Positions 35,438-43,549 of a DNA stretch of 64,000 bases are shown in pieces. Position numbers and translations under genes: made by a program. Position 1 is the first letter of the stretch, and each line of letters begins with the position of its first letter. The notes beneath the pieces were generated by a model, which searched no databases, was not told where the DNA came from, and worked only from the letters and a program-made list of their open reading frames with translations. The stretch is taken from positions 62,001 through 126,000 of the forward strand of contig NZ_WJBU01000003.1 of NCBI RefSeq assembly GCF_009646335.1, read 5' to 3'. The DNA comes from Caenimonas koreensis DSM 17982 (GTDB taxonomy: Bacteria > Pseudomonadota > Gammaproteobacteria > Burkholderiales > Burkholderiaceae_C).

Positions 35438-35589
35438 CCAGCGAGCCTTTCGTGACCCTTTGGAGAGCCTCGTGCGTTCGCTTCGCGCATTGCAGCGCGC
35501 GCGAACACATTTCACATCTTCGTCACCAAATGCCCTGCTTTGGCGCGTGACTTTATCGGCCCCGTACGGCAGAGTTCAGCGTAGTGGAA

Positions 35590-35860
35590 CTAGGGCCTGT
35601 TAACACTATTCATGACTGCGCGTTGCCACCAAAAGGGTTCAGCCGCTAGGCGCGAAACACGGACAGGGGTCAACCCCGTTCGTGTTTCGCAACAACGCGG
35701 ATGGACCCTTTTGGTGACAACCCGGAGGGAACGTGGCCACAGCCGCGCCACTCCGCGTTGCGCTCCTAGGCAAGGCACAAGCCTTGCCGTCGTCCCGCGC
35801 CTTGATTGGCGCGGCTTTGGCCGCGTTCGCGCAGCCATGAATAGTGTTAACAGGCCCTAG
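35590..35860. mobile_element. IS5-type MITE with perfect 25-base ends, including CTAG target duplication
   Basis: Both ends are exact inverted copies over 25 bases (35590-35614 and 35836-35860). The outer four bases CTAG are palindromic and fit the YTAR target duplication of IS5-group elements, leaving 22-base terminal repeats starting GGGCCTGTTAACAC. The interior has several long hairpins, such as CGAAACACGG/CCGTTCGTGTTTCG and CCAAAAGGG/CCCTTTTGG, and no transposase. Its right end is 13 bases from the DUF1800 start codon, so it replaces the natural leader of that operon. Confidence 0.88.
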
Positions 35861-35873
35861 CCGAGGGATTCGC

Positions 35874-37550
35874 ATGAGGGAACGGTCTTATTCGCTGGCC
35901 GCGCCGGCACTGGCTGCCGCGCTGGTTGCGGGCGTGCTGGCGGGCTGCGGCGCAGGCGCATCGGCGCCGCCCGCGGCATCCACGGCGCTGCCGTCTCCGT
36001 CGAGCGGGCAGGTCAACAACACGCCGGCTGCCTCTGGCATGACGCGCTTTGCCGCGGCCCGTGTGGCCGACCAGGTGAGCTTTGGCGCGACGCCTGCGCT
36101 GGTCGATGCACTGGCACAGCAAGGCTTGAACGCATGGATCACGGCGCAGATGGCGCTGCCCGTCACGCAGATGAATCCGCCGGCCTACGTGCGGGACTAC
36201 GACACCAACAACCAGCAGCAAGCCAGCGCCGCCTACAACTGGCCGGCCAACGATCTGCTTGACAAGGCGCTGGCCGGCAACGACCAGCTGCGACAGCGCG
36301 TGACGTGGTCGCTGTTGCAGTTCATTCCCGTGAACGGCAAGGTCAACCCGTATGCGATGGTGCAGTACTACAACCTGCTGCAACGCAACGCCTTCGGCAA
36401 CTACGGCACCTTCATTCGCGAACTGACGATCAACCCGGCAATGGCCGTGTTCCTCGACAACGCCTCCAACCGCCCCACGTCCGACCAGTGCCCGAGCTGC
36501 GCGCCGAACGAGAACTACGCGCGCGAGCTGATGCAGCTGTTCACGCTGGGTGTCGTGCAGCTCAATGCCGACGGCAGCGTCAAGCGCAATGCGCAGAACA
36601 AGCCGATCGAAACCTATTCGCAGGAAGACGTCGAGCAGCTCGCGGGTGCGCTCACGGGCTGGCGTTTTGCGCCCAGCGCCACACCACTGCCATCGACCGA
36701 TTGGAGTAACGCTGCGGTGCCGATGGTGCCGGAGGACTGGGCGCCGCTGCATGACCGCAAAGCCAAGACGATTCTGGGGACGCCATTTGCTGCCAACCGC
36801 AGCGCGCCGCAAGACCTCGATGCGGTGGTCACGCTCTTGATGGCGCATCCGAACATCGGCCCGTTCGTCAGCCAGCGGCTGATCCAGAACCTGGTCACCA
36901 GCAACCCGACGCCCGCCTACGTGGGCCGTGTTGCCGCTGTCTTTCGCAACAACGGCTCGGGTGTGGCTGGCGACATGAAGGCGGTGATCCGCGCGATCCT
37001 CACCGATGTGGAGGCGCGGCGCGGCGATGTGCCGGGCGCTGACACCACGCGCTTTGGCAAGTTCCGCGAGCCGATGCTCTGGTACACGGGCATGCTTCGC
37101 GGCCTGGGCTGCACGAAGAACCTTGTGTCGCCGCAATGGGGGCCGCTGGCAGCAAACAGCCAGCGGCCATTCAATGCAGCAAGTGTCTTCGGCTTCTACC
37201 TGCCGACCGACCGCGCGCCGGGCAGCAACCTGCTGGCGCCGGAGCAAAAAATCGTCAACGCGGCGGAGTTCACTAGCCGGCTTGGCAGCATCGGCTGGAA
37301 CATTGCCGATGGTGCGGCCAACGGCGCGGGCTGCCAGACCGATGCGCTCGGCCAGGCGTACAGCCAGTCGCCACGCGCGCTCATCGACGAGATCAACACG
37401 CGATGGTTCCGCGGTGCGATGCCGCCCACGCTGCGCACGAACTTGCAGCTGCTCGCGACCACGCAGCAATTCGGCAACGACGCCAACCAGGCAGCACTGG
37501 TGCTCACGCAATACGCGCTGACCACGCCTTTTTACGGGATCATGAAATGA
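35874..37550 (+). CDS. DUF1800 domain lipoprotein
   Basis: This 558-residue exported protein has a lipobox LAGC at about residues 22-25. After an Ala/Pro/Ser linker the DUF1800 domain begins with RFAARVADQVSFGATPALVDAL and includes ENYARELMQLFTLGV, EDVEQLAGALTGWRF and the C-terminal block RPFNAASVFGFYLPT. DUF1800 proteins are almost always paired with a DUF1501 protein and are of unknown biochemical function. The MITE ends just upstream. GAGGG serves as ribosome site. The stop overlaps the DUF1501 start. Confidence 0.88.
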   Translation: MRERSYSLAAPALAAALVAGVLAGCGAGASAPPAASTALPSPSSGQVNNTPAASGMTRFAAARVADQVSFGATPALVDALAQQGLNAWITAQMALPVTQMNPPAYVRDYDTNNQQQASAAYNWPANDLLDKALAGNDQLRQRVTWSLLQFIPVNGKVNPYAMVQYYNLLQRNAFGNYGTFIRELTINPAMAVFLDNASNRPTSDQCPSCAPNENYARELMQLFTLGVVQLNADGSVKRNAQNKPIETYSQEDVEQLAGALTGWRFAPSATPLPSTDWSNAAVPMVPEDWAPLHDRKAKTILGTPFAANRSAPQDLDAVVTLLMAHPNIGPFVSQRLIQNLVTSNPTPAYVGRVAAVFRNNGSGVAGDMKAVIRAILTDVEARRGDVPGADTTRFGKFREPMLWYTGMLRGLGCTKNLVSPQWGPLAANSQRPFNAASVFGFYLPTDRAPGSNLLAPEQKIVNAAEFTSRLGSIGWNIADGAANGAGCQTDALGQAYSQSPRALIDEINTRWFRGAMPPTLRTNLQLLATTQQFGNDANQAALVLTQYALTTPFYGIMK

Positions 37551-38899
37551 AGCGCCGCGACTTCCTCAAATTCGGCACGAGCGCGCCCTTGCTCGCGGGT
37601 GCGTCGACGGCGGGCTTGCTCGGCGCGCTGGGCTCTGCGACCTACGCTGCCAACACCGACTACAAGGCGCTCGTCTGCGTCTTCCTCATGGGCGGCAACG
37701 ACGGCAACAACGTGATCGTGCCGACCGACGGCGCCTACAACGACTACAGCGCGGGCCGGCTCGACCTGGCGCTGCCCAAGAACAGCCTCGTCGCGTTGAA
37801 TGGATCGAGCGCAGGCCACACGCTGGGCGTGCATCCATCGCTGTCGCCGCTGGCGGCGCTCTACAACCAGCAGCGGCTGGCGTTCATCGCCAATGCCGGC
37901 CCGCTGGTCGAGCCGCTGACCGCCGCGCAGATGAAGGCGCATTCGCGCACCACGCCGCCGTTCCTGCTGTCGCACAGCGACCAGGTCGCCATCCAGCAAG
38001 GCTGGGGCTTTGATGAAGATGCCAGCGGCTGGGCAGGCCGTTCGCTCGAACTGCTGCCTGCCAATTTGCAAAACGAACTGCGCGCCGTGACGATGGATGA
38101 CCATCGCACACTCGTCATGGGCAAGCAGTCGCCCGTGTCGTTCATGAACGCCTACGGCTCGCGTTACTGGGGCCAGGCCGATCTGGCGCAGCCGCAGCAG
38201 GGCTGGACGCAGACGGTCAATCGCATGTCGCAATGGCAGTTCGCCAACGAGTACGAGGCCGAGTATTCGCGCACGTTCGGCGGCGCGGTGCGTGACTCGA
38301 CGCTCATCACCAACGCGCTGCTGCAGGCTTCACCGCCCGCAGGCAATTTTGCGGACAACGACCTGGGCGTGCGCCTGCGCACGCTTGCGTCGGCGCTGCC
38401 TGTTTTCAAGTCGATGGGCTACAAGCGGCAGGTGTTCCTGGTGTCATGGGGCTCGTTCGACACGCACACGGGCCAGCGCGGCTCGGCTGCGAGCACGCAG
38501 GATTCGCAGCTCGCGCAGCTGGCATCGGCGTTGTCGGCATTCGATCAATCGAACGTGGCCGCGGGTGTGGGAGGCGATGTGACGACGCTGGTCATGTCGG
38601 ACTTCGGCCGCACGCTCAAGCCGGCGTCGGGCGGCGGCAGCGACCATTCGTGGGGCAACAACTGGCTGGTGATGGGCGGGCCTGTGAAGGGTGGCCAGGT
38701 TTATGGCCAGTTTCCTTCGCTGGTGCTCGGCGGCGTGGACGACTTTGACAGTGCTGGCGAAGGGCGCTGGGTGCCCACCACGTCAAGCGACCAGGTCGGC
38801 TCCACGGTGATGCAGTGGATGGGGCTGCCGCCGTCGTCCGTGCTCGATGTGTTCCCGAACCTCGCCAATTTCCCGCAGCAGAAGCTGGGCTTCCTATGA
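37547..38899 (+). CDS. DUF1501 domain protein, Tat-exported
   Basis: This 450-residue protein has an N-terminal twin-arginine signal (MKRRDFLKFGTSAPLLAG). The domain resembles alkaline phosphatase/sulfatase-fold proteins, with VCVFLMGGNDGNNVIVP near residue 42, LGVHPSLSPLAALY, and the C-terminal metal-site-like block VMSDFGRTLKPASGGGSDHSWGNNWLVMGG. Function unknown. Partners are DUF1800 upstream and, unusually, a serralysin-like protease downstream, both joined by ATGA-type overlaps. Confidence 0.88.
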   Translation: MKRRDFLKFGTSAPLLAGASTAGLLGALGSATYAANTDYKALVCVFLMGGNDGNNVIVPTDGAYNDYSAGRLDLALPKNSLVALNGSSAGHTLGVHPSLSPLAALYNQQRLAFIANAGPLVEPLTAAQMKAHSRTTPPFLLSHSDQVAIQQGWGFDEDASGWAGRSLELLPANLQNELRAVTMDDHRTLVMGKQSPVSFMNAYGSRYWGQADLAQPQQGWTQTVNRMSQWQFANEYEAEYSRTFGGAVRDSTLITNALLQASPPAGNFADNDLGVRLRTLASALPVFKSMGYKRQVFLVSWGSFDTHTGQRGSAASTQDSQLAQLASALSAFDQSNVAAGVGGDVTTLVMSDFGRTLKPASGGGSDHSWGNNWLVMGGPVKGGQVYGQFPSLVLGGVDDFDSAGEGRWVPTTSSDQVGSTVMQWMGLPPSSVLDVFPNLANFPQQKLGFL

Positions 38900-40947
38900 G
38901 CGACGTCCACGGGTCGGCCGGGGCCGACAACTACATCCAGGGCGAGGCCGAGAAGGACGAGTGGCTGAATTACTTCGGCGAGCAGGGCGACGACGTCATC
39001 AAGATGTGGCAGGGCCAGGCCATTGGCGGGCCGGGCAATGACCGCATCGAGCAACTCGCCAGCACCGACTGGTGGCGCGAGCTGGCGGTGGCCTACTGGG
39101 ACGCACCTGCGGGTGTCGTGGTGGACCTGCAGGCCGGCTGGGCGCAGGACGGCTGGGGCACGGTCGATACGCTCATCGGCGTGGACAGCGCCTACAGCGG
39201 CTGGAACGACGACGCGCTCTACGGCAGCGCCACCGACAACCACTTCTCCAGCGGCAGCGGCAACGACACGATCGATGGGCGCGGCGGCATCGACTACGTG
39301 GTGCTGCCCTGGCTTCACAGTGACGGCCCCGGCACCATCGACGAATTCAATATCGACGTGTCGGTGGACGGGCGTCACGCGACGATCACCTCTGCGTTCG
39401 ACACGCACCTGCATCTCGAACTGACGGATGTGGAACGCATCGCCGTCAACTGGGACGCGCCGTATCTCGACATTGCGTCTTTCATCGACCCGAACGACAT
39501 GGCCGACCAGGGCCTGACCGCAGCGGCTTCGCAGCGCTGGAATGCGAATGCAGCGATGGGCACGGCGACGACGGTGTCTTTCAGCTTCGTTCAATCGGCG
39601 CCATTGACCGGGCCGGGCGCCACGGGCTTTCGAGCATTCACGACCGCCGAGCGTGACCATGTGCGCGAAATTCTTGCCAGCGTGAGCGCCGTCACGAACC
39701 TCTCGTTCGTCGAAGTCGCCGACACCGGTGCGGGCGGGCAGATGCGGTTCGGCGTGAGCCAGCAGGCCGCGACGAAGGGCGTGTCGTACGCGCCCTCGGC
39801 ATCGCCGGCCAACGCCACGGCGGGCGACGTGTGGATGGACGTGGAGTCGATGGTCTCGCTGGCTGCGGGCTCCGAAGGCATGCAGGCACTGCTGCATGAA
39901 ATCGGGCACGCGCTGGGCCTGCGGCACCCGCGCAATGTGGATGCGGGCGATGCGTGGTCCGTGCAGTGGCGCGAGACCGATGACGTGAGCAGCCTCACGG
40001 TGATGACATCGACCCAGTCGAGCGACGGCCTGTTCCGCGCCGACTGGGGGCCGCTCGATGTTGCCGCGCTGCGCTACTTGTACGGCACCAAAGCGATCAA
40101 CGCTACGAGCAACACCTACGTGGTTGGCGGTGCGGATGCGCAAGCCGAACGCACGATCGTCGATGACGGCGGCACGGACACGCTCGATGCGTCGTCATCG
40201 GCTGTGGGCGTGGTGCTCGACCTGACGCCCGGCCATCGCAGCAGCGTTGGCTTGAGTGCGCAAGCGCAAGTGGCCGTGGACAACCTCGGCATTGCGCTGG
40301 GCACGATGATCGAGTCGGCCATCGGATCAAGCCAGGACGACGTGCTCGTCGGCAACGCCGGCAACAACACGCTCACCGGCGGCCTTGGCAATGACGACAT
40401 CAATGGCGGCGACGGGCGCGACACGGCGGCTTTCGCGGGTGCGCGCGCGGACTACGCGCTGAGTGAGTCGTTCGGCTATCGCTATGTGACGGCGAACGAT
40501 GGCACTTCCGGCTTCGATGTGTTGTCGAGCATCGAGCGACTCAAGTTCTCGGATGTGAGCATTGCGTATGACGTGGATGGCGGCAACGCAGGTCTCGCCG
40601 TGAAGCTGCTGGGCATCCTGTTGCCGGCCATCGCTGCCAACACGTACTACCGGGGCGTCGTGCTGTCTTACCTGGATGGCGGCGGTTCGGTCAACACGCT
40701 GATCGATCTGGGCCTGGACCTGGTGCTCGGGCCGAACGCCTCAAACCAGCAAGTCGTCACGTTGCTCTACACGAACCTCGTTGGCTTTGCGCCCGATGCG
40801 GGTTCACTCGCGCTGTATTCCGGAATGATCGACAGCCACGCGCTGACCAAGGAGCAGCTCACTTTGTTGGCGGCCGATGTGTCTCTCAATCTCGATCACA
40901 TTGGTTATGCGGGGATTGTTGAGAGCGGGCTGGTGTACGAGGTTTGA
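38896..40947 (+). CDS. Serralysin-like (M10) RTX metalloprotease
   Basis: This 683-residue protein has the metzincin zinc motif HEIGHALGLRH starting at residue 334, and the Met-turn region follows (LTVMTSTQSS). Upstream parts show GxGNDxIDG-like repeats. Residues about 480-530 carry Ca-binding RTX repeats (GNAGNNTLTGGLGNDDING). The last 110 residues match the tail module of the RTX protein at 9030 (DVDGGNAGLAVKLLG ... SGLVYEV). No signal peptide is present, as expected for type I secretion. Its ATG overlaps the DUF1501 stop. Confidence 0.87.
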   Translation: MSDVHGSAGADNYIQGEAEKDEWLNYFGEQGDDVIKMWQGQAIGGPGNDRIEQLASTDWWRELAVAYWDAPAGVVVDLQAGWAQDGWGTVDTLIGVDSAYSGWNDDALYGSATDNHFSSGSGNDTIDGRGGIDYVVLPWLHSDGPGTIDEFNIDVSVDGRHATITSAFDTHLHLELTDVERIAVNWDAPYLDIASFIDPNDMADQGLTAAASQRWNANAAMGTATTVSFSFVQSAPLTGPGATGFRAFTTAERDHVREILASVSAVTNLSFVEVADTGAGGQMRFGVSQQAATKGVSYAPSASPANATAGDVWMDVESMVSLAAGSEGMQALLHEIGHALGLRHPRNVDAGDAWSVQWRETDDVSSLTVMTSTQSSDGLFRADWGPLDVAALRYLYGTKAINATSNTYVVGGADAQAERTIVDDGGTDTLDASSSAVGVVLDLTPGHRSSVGLSAQAQVAVDNLGIALGTMIESAIGSSQDDVLVGNAGNNTLTGGLGNDDINGGDGRDTAAFAGARADYALSESFGYRYVTANDGTSGFDVLSSIERLKFSDVSIAYDVDGGNAGLAVKLLGILLPAIAANTYYRGVVLSYLDGGGSVNTLIDLGLDLVLGPNASNQQVVTLLYTNLVGFAPDAGSLALYSGMIDSHALTKEQLTLLAADVSLNLDHIGYAGIVESGLVYEV

Positions 40948-41098
40948 GGCGCTTGCTGTTTTTGCGTTTGGGCTGTGAACGTGTTGGGGTGGGCTGCGAT
41001 CGATGGGCGGCGGAATGACACGGAGTGAATCGGCCACCGGACGTCCGTGGCCCACCCCGAACGAACGAACGAACGGGCAAGCGAACAGCAGCGCGAGA

Positions 41099-42430
41099 TT
41101 ACTTCGCAGTCACCAACGCATTCAACCGCGCCAGATCATCCGGCGTGAGCGTACCGTTGGCCTGCTTGAGCTTGAGCTGGCCGACCAGCACGTTGTAGCG
41201 CGCCTGTGCGAGATCGCGCTTGGTCTGGAAGAGCTGGCTCTGTGCGTTGAGCACATCGATGTTGATCCGCACGCCCACCTGGTAGCCCAGGCGGTTGGCT
41301 TCGAGGGCGCTTTGGCTCGACGCCTCGGCGGCTTCCAGCGCCTTCACCTGGCCCTGGCCCGACACGACACCGAAGTACGCCGTGCGCGTGGCCTGCGCCA
41401 CGTTGCGGCGCGTGCTCTCAAGATCGGCCTGCGCCTTTTCTTCCAGCGACAAGGTTTCGCGAATGCGGTTTTGCGTGGAAAAGCCGGCGAAGAGCGGCAG
41501 GTTGAACGCGAGGCCGATGGTGCCGGTGTTCGAACGCGTCGATGCCGGCACGCTGGAGTTGCCACTGGGGTTGCGCGTGACGTTGTAGCTGGCCGTCAGG
41601 TCGAGCGTCGGCTTGTGGCCGGCCTTGGCCTTTTCGGTTTCGAGCTGCGCGATCTCGACGGCGGACTTCGCCTGCAGGATCGACGGGCTGTACTCCTCGC
41701 CTTGCTGCACCCACACATTCACGTCGGGCGGCACCGGGCCGGGAATATTCAGCGGCACCAGCAAAGGCGCGGGCTGCACATCGGGCTTGCCGACAAGCGA
41801 GTCGAGCGCGAGGCGTTTGACGCGCAAGTCGTTCTCGGCCTGGATTTCCTGCGCGATGACGAGGTCGTACCGCGCCTGCGCTTCCCGTGTGTCGGTGATC
41901 GTCGAGGTGCCCACCTCAAAGTTGCGCTTGGCCGACGACAGCTGCTCGGCAACGGCGGCTTTTTGCGCACGCACGAAAGTCAGGGTGTCCTGCGCCGCGA
42001 GCACGTCGAAGTACGACTGGCTCACGCGAATGATCAGGTCCTGGCTGGCGGCATTGAGCTGCGCCTGTGCGAGCTCGACCTGGCGCTTGGCCTGCTCCCA
42101 TGTTGCGAAGTTCGCGGGACGGTAGAGCGGCTGAGACGCGCTGATCGTCGCGTTCTGCGTGGTGATGGGGCGGTCGACCGCCGGCAAGGTGTTCTCGAAC
42201 TGCGAGCGCGACAGGCCGGCAGAGGCGTTGGCTGTCGGCAGCACGGCAGCACGCGCCTGCTCTGAGCGGTACAGGTTGGCGTCGTACTGCGCCTTGGACG
42301 ATTGCCAGGACGCGTCGTAGGTACGCGCCATTTCGTAGAGCTGCTGCAGGTTCTCGGCGCTGGCGGGCAGCGCGAACGCCGCAGCCAGCGCGAAGGGCAG
42401 CAGCTTCAAATTCGGGCGCATCGATCTCAT
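41099..42430 (-). CDS. tolC: TolC-family outer-membrane efflux protein
   Basis: This 443-residue channel protein has a signal peptide (LLPFALAAAFALPASA) and the two OEP repeats: ENLQQLYEMARTYDASWQSSKAQYDA, SQSYFDVLAAQDTL, and TIGLAFNLPLFAGFSTQNRI with YQVGVRINIDVLNAQSQLFQTKRDLAQARYN. The ATG at 42430 follows AAGGA. It is the last gene of the minus-strand operon with the RND pump and could serve both that pump and type I secretion of the RTX proteins. Confidence 0.93.
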   Translation of the reverse strand: MRSMRPNLKLLPFALAAAFALPASAENLQQLYEMARTYDASWQSSKAQYDANLYRSEQARAAVLPTANASAGLSRSQFENTLPAVDRPITTQNATISASQPLYRPANFATWEQAKRQVELAQAQLNAASQDLIIRVSQSYFDVLAAQDTLTFVRAQKAAVAEQLSSAKRNFEVGTSTITDTREAQARYDLVIAQEIQAENDLRVKRLALDSLVGKPDVQPAPLLVPLNIPGPVPPDVNVWVQQGEEYSPSILQAKSAVEIAQLETEKAKAGHKPTLDLTASYNVTRNPSGNSSVPASTRSNTGTIGLAFNLPLFAGFSTQNRIRETLSLEEKAQADLESTRRNVAQATRTAYFGVVSGQGQVKALEAAEASSQSALEANRLGYQVGVRINIDVLNAQSQLFQTKRDLAQARYNVLVGQLKLKQANGTLTPDDLARLNALVTAK

Positions 42431-42489
42431 GGTCCGTCCTTCTCTCATGGGTCTGTTTGTTCTGGATGGGGTGTCAGCAGCGAGTGGCA

Positions 42490-42825
42490 TCAGTAGCGGG
42501 GAACACCGGCGTCAACCTGTTGCGACCAGGCGTCGATACCGCCAGCGATGTTCGCGACCCGGTCAAAACCGTTGCCGGCCAGGAACATCGCGACGCGCTG
42601 GCTGCGCGCGCCGTGGTGGCACATCACGGCGATGGGGGCGTCGGCATTGAGCTCGGCCAGCCGCGCGGGCACTTCCATCATCGGGATGACGCGCAACTCG
42701 AACCCATCAGCGGTGATCGACGCCGCGCGCAGCTCGCCCGGCTCGCGCACGTCAAGCACGGTGGCGGTGCCGCCCTGTGACTGGAACCAGGCAGCAAGAT
42801 CGGCGGGGCGGACTTGGTCGATCAT
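42490..42825 (-). CDS. Single-domain rhodanese
   Basis: This 111-residue rhodanese has the active-site Cys in CHHGARS, preceded by VLDVREPGELRAASI and followed by NIAGGIDAWSQQVD. Such proteins handle persulfide sulfur. The pcm-rhodanese-tolC order is common in Burkholderiales. Here it starts 13 bases after pcm. Confidence 0.92.
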   Translation of the reverse strand: MIDQVRPADLAAWFQSQGGTATVLDVREPGELRAASITADGFELRVIPMMEVPARLAELNADAPIAVMCHHGARSQRVAMFLAGNGFDRVANIAGGIDAWSQQVDAGVPRY

Positions 42826-42838
42826 CGTTCGGCGTCAA

Positions 42839-43528
42839 TCAGAATGAAAAGCGCGACGGTTCGGGAAAGTGCGCCAGGCGCGGCGCCACGGTGTCCCAGG
42901 GCTGCGTCGTGGTGTAGGTGGATTCGCTCTCGCGCGTGATGAACGTGGCGCGCATCATGGGTTCGCTGCCGACGATGGCCGCAAGCCGGCCGCCGAGCTT
43001 GAGCTGCGCGAGCAGGTTGTGGGGCACCTCAGCCACGGAGCCGCTCAGCACGATCACGTCGAAGGCGCCTTCGCTCGCAAGGCCCTGCGAGCCATCGGCT
43101 TGTCGCACCTGCGCATTCGTGATGCCTGCGTTTTCCAGGTTGGCGCGAGCCAGGGCGACCAGGTCGGGGTTGATCTCCATCGAGATCACGCGCTGCGCAC
43201 GCGCGGCCAGCAGCGCGGCCATGTAGCCTGAACCGGTGCCTACTTCAAGCACCTTGTCGGTCCGTTTGACATGCAGGTCCTGCAGGATGCGCGCTTCCAC
43301 CTTCGGCTCCAGCATGCACCAGCCCGACTGCATGGCTTCGTCGCCCGAGCCGAGCAGCGGGATCTGCATGTCGACAAACGCGAGCGCCTTGTGCGCAGCA
43401 GGAACGAAGTCTTCGCGGTGCAGCGTGCCGAGCAGGCTGAGGATGTCGAGATCGAGCACATCCCAGGGGCGGATCTGCTGCTCGATCATGTTGAAGCGTG
43501 CGTGTTCGAGGTTGGCGGGAGCGGTCAT
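42839..43528 (-). CDS. pcm: Protein-L-isoaspartate O-methyltransferase family
   Basis: This 229-residue SAM-dependent methyltransferase repairs isoaspartyl residues. The SAM site is KVLEVGTGSGYMAALLA, with MIEQQIRPWDVLD and REDFVP at the N-terminus. The first motif lacks the usual VPR SxFVP Cys/His substrate loop seen in classical Pcm, as in many beta-proteobacterial relatives. It begins 21 bases after the RND permease stop. Confidence 0.88.
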   Translation of the reverse strand: MTAPANLEHARFNMIEQQIRPWDVLDLDILSLLGTLHREDFVPAAHKALAFVDMQIPLLGSGDEAMQSGWCMLEPKVEARILQDLHVKRTDKVLEVGTGSGYMAALLAARAQRVISMEINPDLVALARANLENAGITNAQVRQADGSQGLASEGAFDVIVLSGSVAEVPHNLLAQLKLGGRLAAIVGSEPMMRATFITRESESTYTTTQPWDTVAPRLAHFPEPSRFSF

Positions 43529-43549
43529 GTGGTTTTCCAGCAAGGCGGT

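Noticed and set aside
35612-35860. Open frames of about 82 codons on both strands inside the MITE
   Set aside because: They run through hairpins and the terminal repeats, lack ribosome sites and have no protein features. The element is non-autonomous.
38701-40143. A 480-residue open frame on the minus strand over DUF1501 and the protease
   Set aside because: It is antisense to two well-supported genes with clear families, and its translation is Arg/His/Val-rich with no domain. High-GC DNA often gives such mirror frames.
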